From Clostridiales bacterium UBA1774 (GTDB taxonomy: Bacteria; Bacillota; Clostridia; Oscillospirales; Oscillospiraceae): a stretch of 15,057 bases of DNA. Position numbers and translations under genes: made by a program. This document shows, in pieces, positions 1-5,381 of the stretch (positions are counted from its first letter, which is position 1; each line of letters starts with the position of its first letter). The stretch covers positions 263 through 15,319 of the forward strand of contig DCGQ01000050.1 of assembly GCA_002314635.1 (NCBI GenBank), given 5' to 3'. Under the pieces are notes generated by a model. It saw nothing but the letters and a program-made list of their open reading frames with translations, made no database searches and was not told where the DNA came from.

Positions 1-486
1 GTTGAGGCGTGGTGTCCGGCGATCCGGTCAAAGAGCGCGATTCAGGCAACCAACAAAAGAGAGCTTGTCGATCCGTCTCTTGTGGTTGCCGCTCTGGGCG
101 TCGACCCGTCCTATTTTAATCTTGACCTAAAAACCTTCGGTTTTATTTTTGAAACGCTTTGCATCCGCGACTTAAAGGTATATTCGGCATCCCTCGGCGG
201 TAAGGTTTCCTATTACCGCGATAGATACGGACTGGAAGCCGACTGTGTGCTTCACTTACGGGACGGCAGATATGCTCTGATCGAATTCAAGCTCGGAAGC
301 GCCGACATCGAAGAAGGCGCGTCGCATCTTTTGAAAATCGAAAGTCTGGTCAAGGAGTATAATAAAAAAGAGACGCAGGTAAAGCTGCGCCTGCCGGATC
401 TCAAGATCGTTATCACGGGAACGCAATACGGCTATAAACGGCCTGACGGAGTGCTTGTCGTTCCCATCGGCTGCCTTAAGGATTAA
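1..486 (+). CDS. 3' end of an AAA ATPase with DUF4143 C-terminal domain (partial)
   Basis: The frame is open from the first base of the window, so the gene begins upstream and only the last 161 residues are present. The reading PSLVVAALGVDP ... FGFIFETLCIRDLKVY ... GLEADCVLHLRDGRYALIEFKLG ... ASHLLKIESLV is typical of the DUF4143 domain that follows the ATPase domain (AAA_14) in a large family of prokaryotic proteins of unclear role. The domain has a PD-(D/E)XK nuclease-like fold, and the matching residues are visible: D81, then E95-x-K97. The GTG at 82 could be called as a start but lies inside the conserved domain and has no ribosome-binding site, so it is not the real start. A hand count of 240 bases (121-300 and 361-420) gives about 48% G+C, lower than the genes to the right, which suggests acquired DNA. 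These genes are common in accessory regions. Family assignment is fairly sure; function is not known. Confidence 0.8.
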   Translation, partial: VEAWCPAIRSKSAIQATNKRELVDPSLVVAALGVDPSYFNLDLKTFGFIFETLCIRDLKVYSASLGGKVSYYRDRYGLEADCVLHLRDGRYALIEFKLGSADIEEGASHLLKIESLVKEYNKKETQVKLRLPDLKIVITGTQYGYKRPDGVLVVPIGCLKD

Positions 487-507
487 GCAATCATACTTTT
501 CGCTGTT

Positions 508-531
508 CGATAGTCATTCCGATGATTATCG
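508..531. repeat. Imperfect inverted repeat at the sigG break point
   Basis: CGATAGTCAT (508-517) and ATGATTATCG (522-531) are inverted copies with one mismatch in ten and a 4-base spacer. The right arm lies in the conserved MII-G codons of sigG, and the left arm covers the point where SigG homology stops. It could be a recombination or hairpin site, or a chance match, since the right arm is fixed by the protein sequence. Confidence 0.35.
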
Positions 532-1007
532 GTGAGATTCGCCGATACCTGCGGGATAACAGCGCGGTCCGTGTCAGCCGCAGTATGCGGGATACGGCAT
601 ATCGGGTTCTGCAGGCCAGAGAAAGCCTGATGGCGCAGCGGCAGACGGAACCTACCGTAGATGAGATTGCAGGACTGCTGGAGATCAGACGGGAGGATGT
701 TACCATGGCGCTGGATGCAATATCCGAGCCGGTAAGCCTGTTTGAACCGATGTACAATGCGTCGGGTGATGCGGTCTATGTGATGGATCAGGTGTCGGAC
801 CCGCAGAATTCCGATGAAGCGTGGCTGGAACAGATCGCACTGGGCGATGCAATCGCCAGACTGAACAGCCGGGAAAAGCATATTCTTGCACTTCGGTTCT
901 GGGAGGGTAAAACCCAAATGGAGGTATCCGCGGAAATTGGCATCAGTCAGGCACAGGTGTCCCGGCTTGAAAAGAATGCCATTGCCCGGATCAAGAAGGA
1001 TCTGTAA
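522..1007 (+). pseudogene. sigG: RNA polymerase sporulation sigma factor SigG, 5'-truncated
   Basis: The 161 residues match the C-terminal two thirds of sigma-G, the late forespore sigma factor, normally about 255-260 residues. MIIGEIRRYLRDN ... RVSRSMRDTAYRVLQARE corresponds to the end of region 2 and the start of region 3. EPVSLFEPMYN ... DAVYVMDQVSD is the region 3 segment typical of SigG, and REKHILALRFWEGKTQMEVSAEIGISQAQVSRLEKNA is the region 4 helix-turn-helix that contacts the -35 element. About 95 residues are missing, including most of region 2, which binds core polymerase and melts the -10 element. In intact genes MIIGEIRR is preceded by about RFSTYAVP; here the same frame reads FRCSIVIP and is open only back to the stop at 477-479. 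The ATG at 522 has no ribosome-binding site. Clostridia usually have spoIIGA-sigE directly upstream, but here there is a DUF4143 gene. I judge it broken or interrupted; a gene rejoined by excision, as for sigK, cannot be excluded. Confidence 0.8.
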
Positions 1008-1013
1008 TTGAAA

Positions 1014-1053
1014 TACTCCCGCAGACCGAAAGGCCTGCGGGAGTAATATTTCC
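1014..1053. terminator. Bidirectional hairpin terminator between sigG and pssA
   Basis: An 11-bp perfect stem, TACTCCCGCAG (1014-1024) with CTGCGGGAGTA (1035-1045), has an inner CC-GAAA-GG capped loop. It lies 7 bases after the sigG stop and 20 bases past the pssA stop on the other strand. The U-tracts are short on both sides (AATATTT on the + strand, ATTTC on the - strand), so it probably serves both convergent genes at moderate strength. Confidence 0.75.
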
Positions 1054-1064
1054 CGGCGTCTTTA

Positions 1065-1691
1065 TCATTTCGCAAGCAGGAGCAGAACAACCTCCAAAAT
1101 GCCGATGGCAATTACGGCGGCAATACCGATTTTCTGCGGCTTTGGGACCCGAACGGGGGAAATAAACAGGATGCCCACAATCAAAAGCATACAACCAGCT
1201 GCCAGACATACGCAGTCTGCTCCGCAGCCACGCAGCAGATATACCGGCGGCAGCAGCAACGCGATCGTGGTCACAGGAACGCCGGAGTAGCAGCTCCGAT
1301 TGGCTTTCGTCTGGCTCTGACGCTCTTCCTCCTGCACATTGAAGAAAGCGAGACGAATCTGTGCACAGAGAATGTACAGACAGCAGACCGCCAGCGCCCA
1401 ACCGTTTTTCATGCCGAAGCTGCGGCAGATCGCGGCTGGCAGCACACCGAAGCATACCATGTCACAGAGCGAATCCAACTGAATCCCGAAGCGCTTTTCT
1501 TCCTCGGTTCGATCCAACTTCGTGCGTGCAATTTTTCCGTCAAAAGCGTCCAGCAGACCGGAAAGCATCAGACAGAAAATCGACAGCAGACTACGCCCTT
1601 CCCAAGCCTGAAAAATGCCCAGAACGGAGACCACCAGAGATACGTAAGTAGCAACAACGGTGTAATTATAATAACCGAGCAGAGAAAACAC
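1065..1691 (-). CDS. pssA: CDP-diacylglycerol--serine O-phosphatidyltransferase (PssA)
   Basis: Integral membrane enzyme that joins CDP-diacylglycerol and L-serine to make phosphatidylserine, the precursor of phosphatidylethanolamine. The CDP-alcohol phosphatidyltransferase signature is complete: D-x2-DG-x2-AR, a 12-residue spacer, then G-x3-D-x3-D. In the version beginning at GTG 1691 the Asp residues are D48, D51, D73 and D77, which bind Mg2+ and catalyse. The rest is a run of hydrophobic helices, and the 208 residues fit the Gram-positive type II family. Start choice: an ATG at 1719-1721 would add ten residues, MNLGSSFPGG, but the predicted promoter puts the transcript start almost on that ATG, and homologues begin a few residues before the LGYYNYTVV motif. 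I therefore prefer GTG at 1689-1691, although neither start has a good ribosome-binding site. The gene is on the opposite strand to sigG and converges with it. No psd gene is in the window. Confidence 0.87.
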   Translation of the reverse strand: MFSLLGYYNYTVVATYVSLVVSVLGIFQAWEGRSLLSIFCLMLSGLLDAFDGKIARTKLDRTEEEKRFGIQLDSLCDMVCFGVLPAAICRSFGMKNGWALAVCCLYILCAQIRLAFFNVQEEERQSQTKANRSCYSGVPVTTIALLLPPVYLLRGCGADCVCLAAGCMLLIVGILFISPVRVPKPQKIGIAAVIAIGILEVVLLLLAK

Positions 1692-1727
1692 CCCCCCAGG
1701 AAATGAGGAACCCAGATTCATAAACAG

Positions 1728-1756
1728 AGTATAACGAATCCTGAGTCAATAAGCAA
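1728..1756 (-). promoter_or_regulatory. Sigma-A type promoter for pssA
   Basis: Read on the minus strand: -35 TTGCTT (1756-1751), a 17-base spacer, and -10 TATACT (1733-1728). The predicted transcript start is near 1721, immediately at the upstream ATG of pssA. This argues that the downstream GTG is used, or that the mRNA is leaderless. Confidence 0.5.
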
Positions 1757-1763
1757 GCGAGAA

Positions 1764-1780
1764 TCCATAAAAAATATGGA
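1764..1780. repeat. Short A/T-rich inverted repeat after the amidohydrolase gene
   Basis: TCCATA (1764-1769), five A residues, then TATGGA (1775-1780). It lies 6 bases beyond the amidohydrolase stop and upstream of the pssA -35. On the minus strand the loop is TTTTT and no U-tract follows, so it is at best a weak terminator or an operator half of unknown role. Confidence 0.3.
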
Positions 1781-1786
1781 AAGCAT

Positions 1787-2650
1787 TTAACCGCCGCAGA
1801 CAAAACGACTGCGAATGGCAGCGTTGCCGTTTTGTATGTCGGCATCGGTCAGTCCTGCGGCAGCAAGCAGCGCACACTCCATGTGAATACCGGTATCCGG
1901 CGGTACGTTGACCGCACCTGCATCGGAACCGGACGCAATCAGCACACCCAGCGCTTTTGCCTTGCGAAGATTTTCACAGGCGTGACGAAGATTCGCTTCT
2001 GCAACACCGGGAACAAACCCGCCCCGCCCGGCAAAACCGGCGGTGGCTGCCAGAGTCGGAACCCAGACAGCGCCGGTTTCCCGCAGCAGCTCCAGACAGG
2101 CATCATCCATGAAATAACCATGCTCCACACTGTCCAGACCGGCTTCCAGCGCGGTGCGGATCCGATCAGCCCCGTTTACATGCGCCATAACACGAAAACC
2201 TTCCCCGTGAGCAATACGGATCAGCTCCGGAATCTCGGTTAGCTCCAGACCACCGCCGCTGAGTCCGCCGAAAGTCTGAAAATCCATAATGCCGGAGATC
2301 ATCAGCTTGATGAAATCTGCCTTCTCCGCTTTGGCCTGACGAACCAGCTCCCGAAATCCGGCGGCATCGTCAAAAGCGCGACCGACCAGACCACCATACT
2401 GCTTCCGTTTATGGGTGCCAAAGCAGCAGGTGCGGTATTCGATGCCGAAATCGGCTGCACGGCTGCGGGCGTAAACACTGGCTCCCAGACGGTCGCCGCC
2501 ATCCCGGTAATAGGTGATTCCGGCAGCGGCTAATGCACGCAGCCGCTGATCGATCACATCCCGAATCACACCGGATTTGTGCATGGTCAGCGCAGCAGGG
2601 AAATTGTGCCCATCCATAAAGATATGCCCATGGCATTCACAGTAGGACAT
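1787..2650 (-). CDS. Compact metal-dependent amidohydrolase
   Basis: A 287-residue TIM-barrel hydrolase of the amidohydrolase superfamily. All expected metal and catalytic residues are visible: HxH at H7/H9 (CHGHIFMDG), a candidate carboxylated lysine K115 (FIKLMISG), H157 (VMAHVNG), H177 (SVEHGYF) and the catalytic D243 (ASGSDAGA). This is the binuclear layout of the imidazolonepropionase/prolidase-like subgroup. It is short: the protein begins directly at the first barrel strand and ends about 45 residues after D243, so both parts of the beta-sandwich domain seen in most relatives are missing. The start is ATG at 2648-2650, 4 bases after the stop of the upstream dehydrogenase, with only a weak ribosome-binding site, so translation is probably coupled. 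A longer open frame extends back to 2728 but overlaps the dehydrogenase and is not used. The substrate cannot be read from sequence; pairing with an SDR suggests a lactone, cyclic amide or similar ring intermediate in catabolism (inference). Confidence 0.82.
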   Translation of the reverse strand: MSYCECHGHIFMDGHNFPAALTMHKSGVIRDVIDQRLRALAAAGITYYRDGGDRLGASVYARSRAADFGIEYRTCCFGTHKRKQYGGLVGRAFDDAAGFRELVRQAKAEKADFIKLMISGIMDFQTFGGLSGGGLELTEIPELIRIAHGEGFRVMAHVNGADRIRTALEAGLDSVEHGYFMDDACLELLRETGAVWVPTLAATAGFAGRGGFVPGVAEANLRHACENLRKAKALGVLIASGSDAGAVNVPPDTGIHMECALLAAAGLTDADIQNGNAAIRSRFVCGG

Positions 2651-2654
2651 AGCG

Positions 2655-3446
2655 TTACAGTACCGTGCTGAATCCGCCATCGACCTTGATGTCAGCACCG
2701 TTGATGTAGTCACTGGCTTTGCTGGCAAGGAATACGGCGGTACCCATCAGGTCGCCCAGCGTGCCCCAGCGGCCCAGTGAAATGCGGTCGGTGATGTGCT
2801 GATAGAAAACCGGGTCATCGGAAATGGCCTTGTTGACCTCCGTATAAATGAAGCCCGGGCAGATCGCGTTGCACTGAATATTATACTTTCCCAGCTCATT
2901 TGCGAAGCTGCGGGTGATGCCGATTACGCCGTGCTTTGCGGTGATGTAAGCAGGGCATTTTGCATCGCCGGTATAGCTGAGGGCAGAGCCAATGTTGATG
3001 ATCTTGCCGTGACCCTGCTTTGCCATCACCTTTGAGACCTCATGGCCCAGAAGGTAGACCGCGTTCATGTTCACATTAATGACCCGATCCCAGCCTTCGT
3101 CCGGAAATTCCAGAAACTCGGCGAAGCAGTTGGTGCCGGCATTGTTGACCAGAATATCGATCTTCCCGTAGGCTTCCAGACATTTTTCGGGAATGCTGCG
3201 GAGATAGCTGCGGTCCTGCAAATCACCCCGGCAGAAAACCACCCGACGGCCTTCAGCCTCAATCAGACGCTGGATGTCCGCCGTATCTTCGGTGAGGTGC
3301 GGAATAAACAGGTCGGCACCGGCTCGCGCGAAAGCCAGCGCATAGCCCATGCCCAGTCCCTGATTTGCACCGGTGATGATGGCAACTTTACCTTTCAGAC
3401 TGAAAAAGTCCATGGAAAAGCCGGAAATCTGTTCAATATTCGTCAT
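2655..3446 (-). CDS. Short-chain dehydrogenase/reductase, KduD / gluconate 5-dehydrogenase-like
   Basis: A classical SDR of 263 residues using NAD(P)H. It has the Rossmann glycine motif TGANQGLG (25-32), NNAG (101-104), the catalytic serine S154 (NIGSALS), YxxxK with Y167 and K171 (AYITAKHG), and ICPGFIYTEVN after the active site. The pattern GKIINIGSALSYTGD ... GVIGITRSFANELGKYNIQCNAICPG is close to 2-deoxy-D-gluconate 3-dehydrogenase (KduD) and gluconate 5-dehydrogenases, so a sugar acid or polyol substrate is likely but not proven. The start is ATG at 3444-3446 with GGGAGG 8 bases upstream; an upstream in-frame start at 3473 lacks a ribosome-binding site. It is the first gene of a two-gene operon with the amidohydrolase, and it has a promoter with a putative operator in the divergent region. 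The C-terminus DIKVDGGFS is the usual end of the family, so the gene is complete. Confidence 0.88.
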   Translation of the reverse strand: MTNIEQISGFSMDFFSLKGKVAIITGANQGLGMGYALAFARAGADLFIPHLTEDTADIQRLIEAEGRRVVFCRGDLQDRSYLRSIPEKCLEAYGKIDILVNNAGTNCFAEFLEFPDEGWDRVINVNMNAVYLLGHEVSKVMAKQGHGKIINIGSALSYTGDAKCPAYITAKHGVIGITRSFANELGKYNIQCNAICPGFIYTEVNKAISDDPVFYQHITDRISLGRWGTLGDLMGTAVFLASKASDYINGADIKVDGGFSTVL

Positions 3447-3493
3447 GAAAAGAACCTCCCTACGACCCAGCACGGATCATTTTATTTATAGAC

Positions 3494-3521
3494 AGTGTAG
3501 CACAGAATTTCGGAAATGCAA
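3494..3521 (-). promoter_or_regulatory. Promoter of the SDR-amidohydrolase operon
   Basis: On the minus strand: -35 TTGCAT (3521-3516), a 16-base spacer, and -10 TACACT (3499-3494). The -35 overlaps the inverted repeat at 3511-3531, so binding there would be expected to block transcription. Confidence 0.5.
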
Positions 3522-3531
3522 AGAATTTCCG
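3511..3531. promoter_or_regulatory. Candidate operator: 7-7-7 inverted repeat over the SDR -35
   Basis: CGGAAAT (3511-3517) and ATTTCCG (3525-3531) are perfect inverted copies separated by 7 bases. The left arm also forms a small palindrome with bases to its left (ATTTC-G-GAAAT, 3507-3517). The placement across the -35 of the minus-strand promoter is typical of a repressor site. No regulator gene is adjacent. Confidence 0.45.
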
Positions 3532-3555
3532 GACATCGGGAGCAGATTTCCACCC

Positions 3556-3579
3556 TATGGAAGAAAAAAAGCTTCCATA
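3556..3579. promoter_or_regulatory. Candidate operator: 8-8-8 inverted repeat upstream of the HD-GYP gene
   Basis: TATGGAAG (3556-3563) and CTTCCATA (3572-3579) are perfect inverted copies with an A-rich 8-base spacer. The repeat covers the expected -35 position of the + strand promoter, whose own -35 is poor. It could therefore be an activator or repressor site. As RNA it would lie upstream of the transcript start, so a DNA site is more likely than a terminator. Confidence 0.5.
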
Positions 3580-3592
3580 TCCACAAAATATT

Positions 3593-3601
3593 TGATATAA
3601 T
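3593..3601 (+). promoter_or_regulatory. Extended -10 promoter of the HD-GYP gene
   Basis: TG-A-TATAAT (3593-3601) is a consensus extended -10. The -35 region 17 bases upstream (TTCCAT) is unlike consensus, which suits an extended -10 or an activator-dependent promoter. The start codon is 29 bases downstream. Confidence 0.6.
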
Positions 3602-3630
3602 GAAAAAGAGTGAAATGAGAGGTGGTCTGC

Positions 3631-5250
3631 GTGCTGCATATCATACTTGCTGCACAGATCGCAGCAATCGTGATCCTGTTTTTCCTTTCCTATTATATCT
3701 GCATACAGCGTTCTTCCCGTCAGCAGACACAGCTTCTGCTGCTTACCGTTTCCACGATCGTTCTGATGATCGGCTATCTGCTGGAACTGACGGCGGAGAA
3801 TCAGCAGGCGGCGATCACGGGAACCATGTTCTCCTATGTGGGGAAACCGTTTGCGCTGCTGTCATCCTTTCTGTTTGTCTGTACCTGCTGCGGCGTGGAG
3901 CTGAAGCGGAAAGTGAAGTTCGGTCTGCTTCTGTACCACGGAATGTTTACCGTGGTGGTGCTGACGAATCCGCTGCATCATTTGTTTTATCCGACGATTG
4001 CGTTTGATATCACCCGGCCCTATTCACCCCTGATCCTGACCCACGGGCCGCTGTATTACGCATACCTTGCCACCACGGTTGCCCACCTGATTGTGAATAC
4101 CGTGCTGGCGGCGCGGGAGCTGAAACGATGCAGGACGAGACAGCGTCGGCATCAGGTGATCCTGATTTTCGGTATGATTTTTTCCGGTATTCTGGGATAC
4201 ATGATCTTCCTGACCGGTGTGACAAAAGGCTATGACTCCACTATGGCAGGATGTTTTATGGGCGCTATCTGTCAGCTGATCATTTTCTTCCGTTACCGCC
4301 TGTTTGACGCATTGACGCTGGCCAAAGATCAGGCTCTGCAGGATGCTGCCAGCGGAATGCTGGTTCTGGACGATCAGGGAACCGTGGTCTATATGAATGC
4401 CATGATGGGAAACCTGATTGAAACCGGAGATTTTCACAGTCAGGTGCAGGCTCTGCCGGAAGGCAATTCTCTGCTCCGCCATGGGAACCGGGTTTATGAT
4501 GCAAAACGGAGCATCGTAGTCAATCATGGCCGTACCTTCGGAGAGACCATCGAGCTGATTGATATTACCGATTCCTATCGGTATTCGGAGCGTCTGGAGC
4601 AGGACGTGGAAAACCGAACCCGGCAGATTCTGCATATACAGCGCACCGTGATCGGCAGTCTGGCAAATCTTGTGGAAGCACGGGATGATTATACCGGATC
4701 CCATATCAAAAAGACCGGCGAATATGTGCGGATTCTGGCAGAAGAGCTGCAAAATGATCCTCGGTTTCAGGATATCGTCACCGATGATTTCCTGACCAAA
4801 TTGGCGGATGTGGCACCGCTGCACGATATTGGAAAGATCGCCGTTTCGGATGCGATTTTGAGAAAGCCCGGGAAGCTGTCGCAGACAGAATTTCTGGAAA
4901 TGCAGAATCACTGCGCCGAGGGTGCGCGGGTCATTGAGAACACCATGCGCGGTGTGGAGACGGATGACTATGTTTCCATGGCAGAGGATGTGGCTCGATA
5001 CCATCATGAATGGTGGAACGGAAAGGGGTATCCGGAGGGATTGGAAGGAGAGAATATCCCACTGTCTGCCCGGATTATGGCAGTAGCGGATGTGTACGAC
5101 GCCCTTCGTTCCCGCCGTGTTTATAAGGAACCTTTCCATGCGGAACTGGCAAGGAATATCATTGCAGAAGATGCGGGGACACATTTTGATCCGGCTGTTG
5201 TGGAAGCGTTCCAGCGTGCCATTGACAGAATTGAAACCGCTGCCATGTAA
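3631..5250 (+). CDS. Membrane sensor with 7TM, PAS-like and HD-GYP domains (putative c-di-GMP phosphodiesterase)
   Basis: About 539 residues. The N-terminal 225 residues contain seven hydrophobic segments in the pattern of the 7TM domain found on Firmicutes histidine kinases. A PAS-like segment follows (ASGMLVLDDQGTVVYMNAMM), then a short charged helix (residues ~310-335), then the HD domain: LHDIGK (H398, D399), NHCAEGA, HHE (458-460) and WNGKGYP with GYP at 466-468, then ARIMAVADVYDAL and GTHFDP. HD-GYP enzymes degrade the second messenger cyclic di-GMP; the usual HHExxDGxGYP has N in place of D here, a variant I recall as common in clostridial relatives. Activity and nucleotide are inferred. 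Start: GTG at 3631 has GAGAGG 8 bases upstream. A GTG at 3622 is in frame but lies on top of that site. The gene stands alone, with its own promoter and a terminator after it. The sensed signal is unknown. Confidence 0.85.
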   Translation: MLHIILAAQIAAIVILFFLSYYICIQRSSRQQTQLLLLTVSTIVLMIGYLLELTAENQQAAITGTMFSYVGKPFALLSSFLFVCTCCGVELKRKVKFGLLLYHGMFTVVVLTNPLHHLFYPTIAFDITRPYSPLILTHGPLYYAYLATTVAHLIVNTVLAARELKRCRTRQRRHQVILIFGMIFSGILGYMIFLTGVTKGYDSTMAGCFMGAICQLIIFFRYRLFDALTLAKDQALQDAASGMLVLDDQGTVVYMNAMMGNLIETGDFHSQVQALPEGNSLLRHGNRVYDAKRSIVVNHGRTFGETIELIDITDSYRYSERLEQDVENRTRQILHIQRTVIGSLANLVEARDDYTGSHIKKTGEYVRILAEELQNDPRFQDIVTDDFLTKLADVAPLHDIGKIAVSDAILRKPGKLSQTEFLEMQNHCAEGARVIENTMRGVETDDYVSMAEDVARYHHEWWNGKGYPEGLEGENIPLSARIMAVADVYDALRSRRVYKEPFHAELARNIIAEDAGTHFDPAVVEAFQRAIDRIETAAM

Positions 5251-5255
5251 GACAA

Positions 5256-5317
5256 CTCCCGAAGGCAGTGAATGCTCGGAAACAGGAGCAGTTCACGGCC
5301 GACGGGAGATTCTTTTT
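5256..5317 (+). terminator. Terminator after the HD-GYP gene
   Basis: The outer stem CTCCCG (5256-5261) pairs with CGGGAG (5303-5308), and the inner stem GTGAATGCTC (5268-5277) pairs with GAGCA-G-TTCAC (5286-5296) with one bulge. TCTTTTT follows at 5311-5317. It begins 5 bases after the stop codon. The outer stem on its own would leave a large inner loop, but the inner hairpin fills it. Confidence 0.75.
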
Positions 5318-5343
5318 GATTGTAAATAGGGCGATTCTATGAT
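5316..5343 (+). promoter_or_regulatory. Promoter of the helicase-prmA-methyltransferase operon
   Basis: -35 TTGATT (5316-5321), a 16-base spacer, and -10 TATGAT (5338-5343). The -35 touches the U-tract of the preceding terminator. The start codon is 38 bases downstream. Confidence 0.5.
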
Positions 5344-5381
5344 AAACTGCCCCCATTGAGTATGTTTTTGGGAGAGATACC

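Noticed and set aside
82..486. A complete 134-residue gene starting at GTG 82
   Set aside because: The frame is open to the window edge, and the upstream residues continue the DUF4143 domain, so this is the end of a longer gene.
1764..3579. Similarity between the TCCATA/TATGGA repeats at 1764-1780 and 3556-3579 as shared operators
   Set aside because: The half-sites are in opposite order and the spacing differs, so a common regulator is not supported.
4024..5184. A 386-codon minus-strand frame opposite the HD-GYP gene
   Set aside because: Shadow frame with no family resemblance; the HD-GYP motifs prove the sense strand.
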